Source: Thermoplasmatales archaeon I-plasma (GTDB lineage: Archaea > Thermoplasmatota > Thermoplasmata > Thermoplasmatales > GCA-001856825). From it: a DNA stretch of 64,000 bases. Position 1 is the stretch's first letter, and each line of letters opens with the position of its first letter. Location of the stretch: positions 106,568-170,567 of the forward strand of contig ATMD01000004.1 of NCBI GenBank assembly GCA_001856825.1, read 5' to 3'. Made by a program: the position numbers and the translations under genes. Below are positions 28,773-38,063 of this stretch, piece by piece. The notes below the pieces were generated by a model. That model made no database searches and was not told where the DNA came from. It saw only the letters and a program-made list of their open reading frames with translations.

Positions 28773-30140
28773 TTAAATTGGATTGTAATCAGCGCTCTTT
28801 GTACCCATTATGGACCAGACGGCAAATGCAAAGGAAGAGAACAACAACCAGAGACCTATTGCCTCGACTATCCACGAAAGTGTCAGCACATATACGAGAA
28901 GCCCTTCAAAACCAACTACCATTCCGGCTATTGCAATATAAGAAGGTGCTCTTAGTTTCTTTTCGCTGTTCTTTGCAAAGTAGAAAAGAATTACGAAGAA
29001 GGCTGCTGCAATTACAAGCATGAAGAATGTGTACAGAAGATGCCCATTCGTGAAGGCCATGTCGTACATGTAACCAGGACCTCCCGTAGGAGGTGTTCCT
29101 GGACTGCCGAATCCGTAGTATGATTCGTTGAATTCCATCACATACCCAACGCCTACCATCGCGGCCATTGCGCCGACCCATGTTCCTATGGCAGTTATCT
29201 GTGCGTACTTTGTTCCTTTTTGCGTATCAAGTGTTTTAATCAGGCCGATAATTGCAATTATTGCTCCAATCCCCACCAATCCTGTTTGAGAATCGTCCAG
29301 TGCGAGGCCGTTCATTCCCCCTGGACCAGAAGTGAAAATTGCAGGTATCACATAAGTGCCAAATGATGAAATCCAGTAAAGATATGACATGGATATGGTT
29401 CCGATAACGGAGATTATAAGCCCTATATTAACCGCCCATTTGTACCCAGATGGAAGTTTGTGGTAGCTAAATATCACTGCAGTTAGACCAACAATTCCAC
29501 CCATAAATGCCGGAAGCATCTGATATGAGTGAGACGTTATGAGATTCCCCAGGAATGTAGATATTCCGCCTATTGAATTCACATATGAATTGAAGAACGG
29601 AATGGCTGAATATGTGAAGAGATTTCCATACTCGTAGACCATACCAAATACTGCTGCGATTGTTGCAGAAATTGCGGCTACGATCACCAGGAGGTAGCCG
29701 GCGAGAACGTTTTTGAAATCACTTCTGTATTTGAATGGGAAAATCAGCAGACCTATTATGAGCAGTACTGCATCTAGCACCATTATGACGTCCCTGAGAG
29801 TCTGGATTCCTTCGTCTGCCAAGGCTGCAGAGGCTGGGTAGAAGAGGACCAAACCCAGGAATGAAAGCACAATTATTGGGTAGGTTGTTATTTGAACAAA
29901 ATTGTAAACACCCTTAGGCAGCTTGAATACTCTGGCAGAAATTATAATTACCAGTAGGGCCAGTGGGATCATCACTCCGTGATAGTAGTTCACGACATCC
30001 AGCGTGAAATCTCCAAGTTGGAACCAAGTTACCCCTGGAAATACGGGGCTGATGAGAAGCATGAAGACGATGTATATCATCAGTGCTATCACGTTCTTCT
30101 TTATGTCAGTGAAAAAGTTCCGGTAGGTCATTTTTTCCAA
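28773..30140 (-). CDS. Polytopic membrane protein with helix-embedded histidines, function unknown
   Basis: The protein (455 aa) has about 12 hydrophobic helices. Three histidines lie at or within helix ends: H54 (NYYHGVMIPLALL), H204 (TSHSYQMLPAFMG) and H367 (TNGHLLYTFFML), with H227 in a loop. Such His-Gly or His-Ser starts to helices recall heme-ligating helices of heme-copper oxidases and nitric oxide reductases, but the full six-histidine set is not present. I do not recognise the family. It stands alone, divergent to glpD, across a long intergenic region with a repeated motif. Confidence 0.6.
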   Translation of the reverse strand: MEKMTYRNFFTDIKKNVIALMIYIVFMLLISPVFPGVTWFQLGDFTLDVVNYYHGVMIPLALLVIIISARVFKLPKGVYNFVQITTYPIIVLSFLGLVLFYPASAALADEGIQTLRDVIMVLDAVLLIIGLLIFPFKYRSDFKNVLAGYLLVIVAAISATIAAVFGMVYEYGNLFTYSAIPFFNSYVNSIGGISTFLGNLITSHSYQMLPAFMGGIVGLTAVIFSYHKLPSGYKWAVNIGLIISVIGTISMSYLYWISSFGTYVIPAIFTSGPGGMNGLALDDSQTGLVGIGAIIAIIGLIKTLDTQKGTKYAQITAIGTWVGAMAAMVGVGYVMEFNESYYGFGSPGTPPTGGPGYMYDMAFTNGHLLYTFFMLVIAAAFFVILFYFAKNSEKKLRAPSYIAIAGMVVGFEGLLVYVLTLSWIVEAIGLWLLFSSFAFAVWSIMGTKSADYNPI

Positions 30141-30192
30141 TATAGATCACCTGAATCTGTATGTACAAGGGATTAAAAATATCTAAAGTAAA

Positions 30193-30292
30193 CTAACGTT
30201 ATCAAGCTTAAAATCGTAACTTTTGATATTATAACCTTATGTTATTTGTTCAGCTACAAAATTATTGAAGTCTCATTACCTAACATTATCAA
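30193..30292. repeat. Pair of 13-bp direct repeats (possible regulator sites)
   Basis: The pattern CTAAC[G/A]TTATCAA occurs at 30193-30205 and 30280-30292 in the same orientation, 87 bases apart, upstream of the minus-strand membrane protein. This could be a binding site for a regulator; the A+T-rich background makes chance possible. Confidence 0.3.
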
Positions 30293-30610
30293 ATCAAAGA
30301 ATCTTAAGTTAATTAAAGCATTAGGTCAAGCATCGTTGAAAACCTAAATAAACTAATGTTCCGGAGCAATCGCCTTGAGCCGATGCATCCAACATTTAGA
30401 ATTAATCATTATACAATAGCCAGATATCTCTTTCCTTCCAGGGTTATTTTTCGCACTAATACATAATTGAGCCTTGTCTGGCCACTTTCAAATTGTTTTA
30501 TTGAAATGATTATTAAGAAATAAATGCAATAGTAGGAGTGTCTAAAGAGAACAACACAGTCATCATATCTAAAATCTTATGTCAGATGGTGTTGCCCAAT
30601 CTCTAAGATA

Positions 30611-30620
30611 GATTAATATC
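30611..30620 (+). promoter_or_regulatory. TATA-like box of the GlpD-like gene
   Basis: GATTAATATC is centred about 29 bases before the ATG at 30645, consistent with a short or absent leader. Confidence 0.45.
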
Positions 30621-30644
30621 TGCTTTCGAACTCATTCCCTCAGG

Positions 30645-31994
30645 ATGGAATTCTCTTATTTCACGAGAAAAAACGACCTAAGCCGACTGGAAGGAAGAGA
30701 ATTTGATGTTCTGATAGTTGGCGGGGGTATAGTGGGTGCGGGAGTTGCAAACATCCTTGCCGCAAACAACCTTAAGGTCATACTGGTGGACAAGGGAGAT
30801 TTTGCGTCTGGAACCAGCAGCAATTCATCCAAGCTGATACACGGTGGTCTCCGGTATCTTGCACAGGGACACTTACTTCTCACAAGACAGTTATTGAAGG
30901 AGAGGAATTATTTGATGGAACACCTGGACTTCGTTAAAGGTATGAACTTTGATGTCCTGATAGACGATAGCTCCTGGAGCAAAACGTCTATCTATTTTGG
31001 CCTTATCCTATACAATTTGCTGGGGGGAAAGTTAGCACTTCCTCACTTCAGGAAGGACGGGTACTCTTATGACGGATTCAGGGGGCGTTTTACCTATGAG
31101 GACGCTTCCACGGACGATGCCGTCCTGGTGATACACAACATAGTTTCATCCGTTTTACAGGGAGGAACTGCAATAAACTACCTAGAGGCTACCTCCTTTG
31201 AGAAAAAAGATGATTTGATTGAAACCACCCTTGTCGACAGGTTTGAGAATGGTACCTATAGAGTCAAGAGCAGGATGATCGTGAATGCCTCTGGACCGTG
31301 GGTCAATTCCTCATATAGCCAGTATACTTCCAAGAAGATTGATAATTTCAGGCTTTCAAAGGGGTCACATCTCATCCTTAAGCGTGATAAGTTCAACTTG
31401 GATCACGCAGCCGCATTCAGATCCCACATAGACAGGAGGCAGATGTTCATCATCCCAAAAGGTGAGGTGGTTATCGTGGGCACAACTGACAGGTTCGTGG
31501 ATTCCCCCTCTTCGAACAGTATGGACAACGATGAGAGGAAGTACATCCTTGATTCCCTGAGAAAAATATACCCTTCAATTGACGAAGGTGACGTCATAGG
31601 AAGTTATTCTGGCATCAGGCCACTCTACGGCAGTGGAGACGACCCGGGCAGTGTGACAAGGAACTTCCATATCGACATGACTGACAAGATGCTCACGGTG
31701 ATGGGTGTCAAGATCACTGATTACAGGAGAGCATCCAGAAGCATATCAAAACGTATAGGAATAATTCTAAAGAGGAGAATGAACACGGACGGACTCCCAA
31801 AAATACTTTACAGAAGGGAAGGCACTGATCCACTTGATACCGCGATTAGAAAAGAATGTGCTCTTACAGTTGATGATGTAATAAGGAGGAGACTTGGGTA
31901 TTACTATACGACTGTAGACCAGGGAAAATCGCAAGTCGAAATCATAGAAAAAAGGATTTTTGACTTCAAGGCTCAAGAGAAAAGGGGATCCTAG
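30645..31994 (+). CDS. glpD: FAD-dependent glycerol-3-phosphate dehydrogenase
   Basis: This 449-residue flavoprotein oxidises sn-glycerol-3-phosphate to dihydroxyacetone phosphate. The dinucleotide-binding loop VLIVGGGIVGAGVA begins near residue 23, then VDKGDFASGTSSNSSKLIHGGLRYL, the GlpA/GlpD hallmark, and IVGTTDRF and YSGIRPLYG later. It is shorter than bacterial GlpD (about 500-550), with a reduced C-terminal domain. Since archaeal lipids use glycerol-1-phosphate, the role is probably glycerol catabolism. SCP2 and Fe-ADH genes follow on the same strand. Confidence 0.9.
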   Translation: MEFSYFTRKNDLSRLEGREFDVLIVGGGIVGAGVANILAANNLKVILVDKGDFASGTSSNSSKLIHGGLRYLAQGHLLLTRQLLKERNYLMEHLDFVKGMNFDVLIDDSSWSKTSIYFGLILYNLLGGKLALPHFRKDGYSYDGFRGRFTYEDASTDDAVLVIHNIVSSVLQGGTAINYLEATSFEKKDDLIETTLVDRFENGTYRVKSRMIVNASGPWVNSSYSQYTSKKIDNFRLSKGSHLILKRDKFNLDHAAAFRSHIDRRQMFIIPKGEVVIVGTTDRFVDSPSSNSMDNDERKYILDSLRKIYPSIDEGDVIGSYSGIRPLYGSGDDPGSVTRNFHIDMTDKMLTVMGVKITDYRRASRSISKRIGIILKRRMNTDGLPKILYRREGTDPLDTAIRKECALTVDDVIRRRLGYYYTTVDQGKSQVEIIEKRIFDFKAQEKRGS

Positions 31995-32033
31995 ATCGAT
32001 TTTAGTCCCAATATAACTAGTGTAACAGAGGTG

Positions 32034-32043
32034 GATTTATTAA
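32034..32043 (+). promoter_or_regulatory. TATA-like box of the SCP2 gene
   Basis: GGATTTATTA is centred about 26 bases before the ATG at 32064, so the SCP2-Fe-ADH pair probably has its own promoter apart from glpD. Confidence 0.4.
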
Positions 32044-32063
32044 CGAGCTACCCATTATAAATC

Positions 32064-32492
32064 ATGCCAGAATCGCTTTTATTCCCATCGGAAGAATGGG
32101 TCAAGGAATATTGTAAAAGACTCAGTGAGTCGCCTGACTATAACAAAACAGGGAAGGGGTGGAAGGACCCGATAAAATTCAAGATGACGGAGCTGGGGGA
32201 ATTCAAGGACAAGGTACCCTACGATTCGTTTATACTCAACCTCCACGACGGAAAGTGCGAGGGTTCTGAAATGGTTTCAGATCCAACAAAGGGGGCACCC
32301 TTCGAGCTCACTGCAACCTACTCAAACTGGAAGAAAGTTATAGACGGAAAGATTAACCCGACACAGGCAATGTTAACCGGCCAGCTGAAAGTAAAAGGGA
32401 ATATTGCACTTTTGCTGAGGTATGCCTCTGCTGCAATTGCAATGGTGAAATCAGCCCAATCAATACCAACAAAATATGTAGGCGAACAATGA
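32064..32492 (+). CDS. SCP2 sterol-carrier-domain protein
   Basis: A single SCP2-like domain of 142 residues, seen from the N-terminal FPSEEWVKEYCKRLSESPDY, the central ELTATYSNWKKVIDGKINPTQAM and the LTGQLKVKGNIALLLRYASA tail. The fold has a hydrophobic tunnel that binds acyl chains, acyl-CoA or other lipids. Its stop overlaps the start of the Fe-ADH gene (ATGA, 32489-32492), which ties it to a lipid or alcohol substrate. The precise ligand is unknown. Confidence 0.85.
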   Translation: MPESLLFPSEEWVKEYCKRLSESPDYNKTGKGWKDPIKFKMTELGEFKDKVPYDSFILNLHDGKCEGSEMVSDPTKGAPFELTATYSNWKKVIDGKINPTQAMLTGQLKVKGNIALLLRYASAAIAMVKSAQSIPTKYVGEQ

Positions 32493-33604
32493 GCCTGTTC
32501 AGATTCCCAAGAACGATCTATTTCCAGAGGGATATAGTAGACAGTCTCTCGGAGATTCTATCAAAGGAGGGGATCAGAAGAGTACTGATCATCACGGACA
32601 AGGTACTGCTCGGTCTTATGGGAGATAGAATAGAGCGTGCACTGGGAACGGTTGAACGAAATTACTTCACGGACGTTTCTCCAGAACCGTCGGTAGATCA
32701 GATTAGGAAAGCTGCTTCGAGCTTCATGGGTAAGCAATACGATGCAGTGATGGCCATTGGCGGAGGCAGCGTTATAGACTTCTCGAAGGCAGTTGCCGTC
32801 TTGATTTCTAGTCCAGAAACGGATCTAACAGCAATAAGCCCATTCGAGAGCATAGACCTTAAGACAAAGCTCATAGCAATTCCAACAACCTCCGGAACTG
32901 GAAGCGATGTATCATTTGGAGTCGTCCTTTCTGATAGAGACGGGAAACTCGCAATGGGCAATTACGATCTGGTTCCGGAGATAGATATTCTTGATTCTTC
33001 GCTTACCCCGTTGGACAAGAAGGTTATATTGCCAACCGGGATAGACGCGTTTGTTCATTCATTTGAGGCAATTGCTTCCAATACCTCTACAGTGTTCACT
33101 GATGCGCTTGCAGAAAGGGCAATAGAGAACATATTCAAGAACTTGAAAGGTGCTTTAGATAACGACGAGAATGCGAAGGACATCATGCACATATCAGCCA
33201 CGATGGCCGGCATTGCATTCTCCAACAGCGGAACCGCAGCAGCCCACGCACTGGGACATAGCTTTGGGGCTACATTTCACGTCACCCATGGAACGTCAGT
33301 TGGCCTTTTCCTCATTCCCACCATAAAGTACAATTCCCAAGATCAACAGACGAGGGAGAAATATCTCAGGGTTAGCAGGATACTAGGTGCTCATGACATT
33401 GAATCCCTCATTAAAGTAATAAAAGATTTCTTCACCAGCGTCGGCCAGCCCATCAGGGTGAAGGATTTGGGAATAGATAAAGGGGAATATGAATCAAAAC
33501 TTGAAAACATGGTTGTGCTATCTTTGAGGGATAGTGAGCTCGCATTCAACCCGGTTCTCATGGGCGAAGAAGATCTCAAGAAATTGATTCTGGAAAACTA
33601 CTGA
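32489..33604 (+). CDS. Iron-containing alcohol dehydrogenase (group III)
   Basis: The protein (371 aa) should oxidise an alcohol or reduce an aldehyde with NAD(P). The nucleotide loop is AIGGGSVIDFSKA (about residues 89-101); metal ligands are D186 and H190 (GIDAFVHSFEA), H253 (AAHALGHSFG) and H267 (VTHGTS). PTTSGTGSD is also typical. It is not glycerol-1-phosphate dehydrogenase, which has a different GGG region. Coupling to an SCP2 protein and placement beside GlpD hint at a fatty alcohol or glycerol-derived substrate. Confidence 0.9.
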   Translation: MSLFRFPRTIYFQRDIVDSLSEILSKEGIRRVLIITDKVLLGLMGDRIERALGTVERNYFTDVSPEPSVDQIRKAASSFMGKQYDAVMAIGGGSVIDFSKAVAVLISSPETDLTAISPFESIDLKTKLIAIPTTSGTGSDVSFGVVLSDRDGKLAMGNYDLVPEIDILDSSLTPLDKKVILPTGIDAFVHSFEAIASNTSTVFTDALAERAIENIFKNLKGALDNDENAKDIMHISATMAGIAFSNSGTAAAHALGHSFGATFHVTHGTSVGLFLIPTIKYNSQDQQTREKYLRVSRILGAHDIESLIKVIKDFFTSVGQPIRVKDLGIDKGEYESKLENMVVLSLRDSELAFNPVLMGEEDLKKLILENY

Positions 33605-33607
33605 AGA

Positions 33608-34498
33608 CTAAGGCACTATGAAGTTGCATCCTTGTTGCACTAAGCTGATATCTATCGGTGTTCTCCCAACAACCTCTCCGTCCATTTCCACCAGGTTTCC
33701 AGCTTCCCCAAAACGTATTGACTTGACCTTGTCGTCATACGAGTAGCCCTTCTCAATGTAAGAACCGTTTACCAATGTCCTTAATCTCAGGATGGTGGTA
33801 ATTCTTGACACAGGTTTCAATATATGAACGTCCAGTAGACCGTCACTGACCTGTGAGCCGGGCGAGGCCAGCATTCCGCCCCCGAAATATCTCCCATTAG
33901 CGACAATCGCCTCTGTGGTCTCAACATCCTTAAGTAAATCGTTTTCAGCCCCGGGCCTGAATTTCTTTAGCTTCCATATAGTTGAGAATATCCCTCTGAC
34001 AAACGTTCTGTTCCCGTGTTTAGCATGGGAATTCACATAACTCATCACCTCAGCACCGAAACCAATCTCAAGTACATTTATGAAGAATCTTTTCTCTCCT
34101 GATTCATTGAATGTAACCCTTCCTATATCCATCTTCACAGTTCTGTTCTCACCCAGTGCCTTTATTGAGTCCTCCGGAGTCCTTATGCCAATTGTCTTTC
34201 CGAAATCTGAGCCCGTACCGAGAGGTATGAGCCCCACTTTCACGTTTGATTCTGCTGCACCGTTTATGACTTCATTAAGCGTCCCGTCGCCACCACACGA
34301 CACAACGGTCTCCACTCCATCCCTTATGGCTTCCCTCGTGAGTTCGGTAGCGTGCATGGGTCTCTCTGTGAACTTTATATCGTAATCAGTGAAATGCTCC
34401 CCGATCATTTTTGATATTTCCGGCCAGTCTCTCTTGGCTTTCCCGTTCCCCGCAGCAGGGTTGACCAGGAATAGAATACTCACATCCTTGAAACGCAT
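33608..34498 (-). CDS. Diacylglycerol kinase family lipid kinase (YegS/DagK-like)
   Basis: A 296-residue lipid or sphingosine-type kinase with ATP as donor. The catalytic N-terminal domain shows LVNPAAGNGKA, the glycine-rich SCGGDGTLNEVINGA and LIPLGTGSDFGKTIG; the C-terminal beta-rich part has MLASPGSQVSDGLLDVHIL. Likely substrates are diacylglycerol-like or archaeol-type lipids, though the headgroup cannot be inferred. It is convergent with Fe-ADH (gap of three bases) and shares strand and probably message with the FAD oxidase upstream. Confidence 0.88.
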   Translation of the reverse strand: MRFKDVSILFLVNPAAGNGKAKRDWPEISKMIGEHFTDYDIKFTERPMHATELTREAIRDGVETVVSCGGDGTLNEVINGAAESNVKVGLIPLGTGSDFGKTIGIRTPEDSIKALGENRTVKMDIGRVTFNESGEKRFFINVLEIGFGAEVMSYVNSHAKHGNRTFVRGIFSTIWKLKKFRPGAENDLLKDVETTEAIVANGRYFGGGMLASPGSQVSDGLLDVHILKPVSRITTILRLRTLVNGSYIEKGYSYDDKVKSIRFGEAGNLVEMDGEVVGRTPIDISLVQQGCNFIVP

Positions 34499-34524
34499 CC
34501 GTAATTAAATGTTATTCCTACACT

Positions 34525-36117
34525 TCATTTCCCCTGAGTCAAAACACCAGGAACCAGTGAGTTCTTCGGATCAAAATAGTTCTTGATATTTTCAGTCAGG
34601 CCGTAGAGATTGCCCTTGTATTCCCTAAGATACTTGGACTGCAAGCTTCCAATTCCGTGATGATGCGATATTGATCCTCCTTTCGCAAGTATGTTTTCCA
34701 TTATCGCATCCCTTATCCTGTTGAGCGCTGACGCTTTGTTTTCTTTAGAATAAAATATGAACGTGAAATAGAGCGCAGAACCGGTTACATACTGGTGCGA
34801 GGAGTGGCAGAGGATCATCCCTTTTACGTTCAGCGATTCAGTCACTTCTGCAAATGCCTTCCTTGTTGACTTATTGATTGTATCGAGTTTATCCCACGTA
34901 GCAGAAGTCTCGATCGTCTCTGCAACTATTCCTCTCTTCAGAAGTTCGTTGTACATCATCGGCCTTGAGTACCTCTCCTTCTCCCAGAATTTTGACGGAA
35001 GCGATCCTAGGCTCATACCGGACTCGAATTCAATCTCTTCCTTCCTATCGCTAATGGCAATAAGCATTGCTCCACTTTTGCCATTCGTCCTGAAGTTCAC
35101 ATATCTCTTGAAGAGGTTATTGAGAAATTTGTCTTCAACGCCCATCAGGGAAAGTTCTGTTTCATCCTCGTCGGATAATCTCGATACCGTGGGCATCTGT
35201 CCGCTGGTGAACTTCTTCCGAAGCGATTCCAGCCCTTCACTGAACGAATCGAAAATATATGCCCTGTAGAATGACCTGTCTGGTTTCTTGTGCACCTTCA
35301 GCCATGCCCTTGTGATTATGCCAAATGCTCCTTCACTCCCTATTGCAACGTCTGATAGCCTGAAGAACGCAGATTCGCCTGGCACTATCCTGTCCTGGTA
35401 GGTACCAGTGGGGGACTGCATCCTCAGACCTATTATCATGTCCCTCATCTTCCCATACCTGTTGGATTCCTGTCCTGCTGCGTTAGTGGCGATCCATCCT
35501 CCCACCGTGGAATAGTAAAACGATTCTGGGAAGTTACCGAGAGTCATCCCGAGCTTGTTGATTTCCTCCTCCAGTCTCGGTCCCTTAACGCCCGCTCCGA
35601 CCTCTAGAACGTTGTTTTCTCTGTGCAGAATTATGGAGTCAAGTTTAGCGGTATCGATACTGACAGAGAACCTTCTGGTTCCAGATGGGGACACTCCACC
35701 TGTAACTGTAGTCCCTCCACCAAAGGGTACCAGCTCGATCACATCCCCAGCAATCTTCATCAGATTTATGATTTCATCTTCTGTTGGGTAAACAACAGCA
35801 TCCACGGCCTTTACCTCTTCTTTGTCCATTAACCTGATGTAATCAAGCCCTCCTCTGCCTATGGAATGCTTGAGCCTGTCCGTGGAATCGAAGGAGATGT
35901 GTTCATTTGATACACTGCTTAGAAGCAGCTTCCTGAGTTCCTCAGACGTTCCTAAGTCCTTAACGTCAACAAGACCTGACCAGATGATCTTATCTTCATT
36001 CAATCCAACCTTTCCTTTGATGAAATTCATGAGGGTTCCGTTCATTTCATAATTGGCATCTTTGTCCCCCCACAAGGCATAAAACTGGTTGGTCATGTAT
36101 ATACAGTCATTCGGCAT
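34525..36117 (-). CDS. FAD-binding oxidase, alkylglycerone-phosphate-synthase-like
   Basis: This 530-residue enzyme of the VAO/PCMH flavin family has the FAD-binding segment VPFGGGTTVTGG, the GNFPESFYYSTVGGWIATNAAGQESNRYG stretch (described by its key parts FPES and TVGGW), and the C-terminal SHHHGIG motif characteristic of alkylglycerone-phosphate synthases and some GlcD relatives. AGPS makes the ether bond of eukaryotic and bacterial ether lipids. Archaeal homologues have no settled role; a 2-hydroxyacid dehydrogenase is the alternative. It lies 26 bases upstream of the lipid kinase. Confidence 0.82.
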   Translation of the reverse strand: MPNDCIYMTNQFYALWGDKDANYEMNGTLMNFIKGKVGLNEDKIIWSGLVDVKDLGTSEELRKLLLSSVSNEHISFDSTDRLKHSIGRGGLDYIRLMDKEEVKAVDAVVYPTEDEIINLMKIAGDVIELVPFGGGTTVTGGVSPSGTRRFSVSIDTAKLDSIILHRENNVLEVGAGVKGPRLEEEINKLGMTLGNFPESFYYSTVGGWIATNAAGQESNRYGKMRDMIIGLRMQSPTGTYQDRIVPGESAFFRLSDVAIGSEGAFGIITRAWLKVHKKPDRSFYRAYIFDSFSEGLESLRKKFTSGQMPTVSRLSDEDETELSLMGVEDKFLNNLFKRYVNFRTNGKSGAMLIAISDRKEEIEFESGMSLGSLPSKFWEKERYSRPMMYNELLKRGIVAETIETSATWDKLDTINKSTRKAFAEVTESLNVKGMILCHSSHQYVTGSALYFTFIFYSKENKASALNRIRDAIMENILAKGGSISHHHGIGSLQSKYLREYKGNLYGLTENIKNYFDPKNSLVPGVLTQGK

Positions 36118-36421
36118 ATATTTCAGTTTTGAATGAATTTAAAAATGCTCTAAATGACCCATCATTGCCATTAAAATTAGTAAACGGTTAAGTGGAGTGG
36201 CACATGAACTGAAGGACATTATTGCAGTAAAGTATTTGTATTTGTCAGACAATTATCATACAGATGAAAGATGTACACTAAAATCGAGAAAATTGAAGAG
36301 GAAGTCAAAGGAATTGCAAGGGAGATTCTGGAAGATACATCCCTCTAATTTTTTTTCTCTCTAACGTTTTTTAGTACCTTCTTGGTAAAAACATTAATAT
36401 TTTAGGCAATTTACGAACTCA
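36118..36421. other. Intergenic region before tRNA-Ile with a possible 25-residue ORF
   Basis: About 300 bases. A small plus-strand ORF at 36271-36348 would encode 25 residues, MYTKIEKIEEEVKGIARE followed by ILEDTSL, helical and charged, then a run of eight T bases and a pyrimidine stretch that could end transcription. Support is weak. The tRNA-Ile promoter lies at about 36393-36404. Confidence 0.3.
36393..36404 (+). promoter_or_regulatory. TATA-like box of tRNA-Ile
   Basis: ATTAATATTTTA is centred about 24 bases upstream of the first base of the tRNA. Confidence 0.45.
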
Positions 36422-36496
36422 GGGGCCGTAGCTTAGACTGGTTAGAGCACCCGGCTGATAACCGGGAGGTCGTCGGTCCAAATCCGATCGGCCCCA
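36422..36496 (+). tRNA. tRNA-Ile (anticodon GAT)
   Basis: The acceptor stem GGGGCCG pairs with CGGCCCC (36489-36495) with discriminator A. The anticodon stem CCCGG/CCGGG encloses the loop CTGATAA, so the anticodon is GAT. The T arm is CGTCGGTCCAAATCCGATCG with a GTCCAAATC loop. No intron and no encoded CCA. Confidence 0.95.
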
Positions 36497-36553
36497 TCTG
36501 AACGCGAAGGACCACAGTTATCCCTGAAAATTGTCCAGGGGAAAGGATTTAGT

Positions 36554-38063
36554 TCATTTGGTCTGATATTCCACTTCGTAGACCCTCTTCTCTGTTTCCA
36601 TTTTAGATTTCCTGCCCAGAACTTCCTCTCCGAAGTATATTATTATCAATCCGGCAACGAAGGTGACTGCTGCGATGATGAATGCGTAATAGAAGGCAGT
36701 TTGCGAAGGGAGAACTTCCCTTATGGGATGAGTCCCGATGTAACCTACAGTATAGGTTGCAGTGAATGTTGAGAGAAGTGATCCAGCCGTAGGTGCTCCG
36801 ATCGCGCTGCCAACATTCCTGAAAGTACCGTTCATCCCGGTTGCAAGCCCCATATCCTTCGGGTGCACAGTCAGTATAAGGTAATTTATCACCGATGCGT
36901 TCAACATTGACAATCCTGACCCGGTTACGAATTCGTATACCATGACCATCGTGTAGGACGGCGCAAACGCCTGCATGAGGAAACCTGCTGCTGCAATAAC
37001 GCTGCCCAATATAGCAAATGGTTTCACTCCCACCCTGGATATCAGCTGACCTGTGATCGGGGCGAAAATAATCATGCCGATCGCAAGGGAACCAAGGGAT
37101 AGGCCAGTGGCTAGAATGCTCTTGCCCAAGCCATCAGGCGCTGGCAGCTCAAATCTGTACGTAAGAGCCTGCATGGCAAGGAACATTCCCATGCCAGATA
37201 TTGCTATTGCAAGATTGGTTACCATAACATTCCTCTGCGACAGCAACCTGAAATTCAGTATCGCTTCTCCACCTGCCTTCGTGTACCTGAATTCGTATAA
37301 AGCCAGTGGAACTACCAGCAATGCTGATATGACGAACATCGTCACTACGCTGATCGAGCTCCATCCCCATACAGGTCCCTGGGATAGACCGAAAACGAAC
37401 ATTCCGAGCACTATTGCGAGTAATGATGCACCGACATAATCTATTCTTACGTCAGGTCTCTTGTACCTGGACTCCTTGATCATTATTATAGCTATGATGG
37501 TGGCTGCAATTACGAATGGCACTGCCACTGTGGTATGTCCATCTCCATCCGAAGTCGTTCGATACGAGGGAGCCAAGGGGCAAACTTACAGCGAACCCAG
37601 CACCGAACATTGCACTTATCAGAGCCTGTGCTTTCGGTACCATCTCCTTAGGGAACTCCTCCCTTATGAGACTCATTCCGAGTGGGAGTATGGTGAGGCC
37701 AATACCCTGTATTGTCCTTGAGACGACCATGAAGGTGAAGTTCGGTGAGAATCCTGTTATAGAAACGAATATTGCATATACAATCATAGAGATCGACAGC
37801 ATCTTTTTCTTACCGTAAATGTCCCCCAGCTTACCTATCACAGGAGTCAGGGCAACCCCTCCCACCAGGTAGCTCGACAGTACCAGGCTTACCTGAGAGG
37901 CACTGACTCCAAATCCCGTTGCTATACTCCTCAACGACGGAGTCAGCATTCCCTCCACGTACATCACTATGATAACTATGAATGCAAGTAGAGCCATCAC
38001 CCTGTTTGTATAATGCTTGTCGAACTCTACTTCCCCATTAACATTTTCATACATCTCAATCAC
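36554..38063 (-). pseudogene. MFS drug-efflux-type transporter, interrupted by a frameshift
   Basis: Two adjacent minus-strand frames together make one major facilitator of about 500 residues. The N-terminal part (37523-38063, start ATG) contains LGDIYGKKKMLS, the MFS motif A, and ends in FGWRWTYH; the rest (to 36554) continues after a one-base shift at about 37520-37533 with VAVPFVIAATIIAIIMIK. The 14-helix layout resembles EmrB/QacA exporters. Both halves are otherwise intact, so the shift is either a recent mutation or a sequence error. The gene overlaps the upstream MarR gene by eight bases and is probably controlled by it. Confidence 0.8.

Larger units (their letters stand above)
30141..30644. 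other. Long divergent intergenic region with a short direct repeat
   Basis: About 500 A+T-rich bases between the polytopic membrane protein gene and the GlpD-like gene. CTAACGTTATCAA (30193-30205) recurs as CTAACATTATCAA (30280-30292), one mismatch apart, close to the membrane-protein side. The GlpD TATA-like box is at 30611-30620. No supported open frame. Confidence 0.45.

Noticed and set aside
28773-30140. Heme-copper oxidase subunit I
   Set aside because: Only three or four histidines are suitably placed; the paired and HxH-type ligands required for the binuclear centre are not seen.
32489-33604. Glycerol-1-phosphate dehydrogenase
   Set aside because: The nucleotide-binding and metal-ligand motifs are those of group III iron alcohol dehydrogenases, not EgsA.
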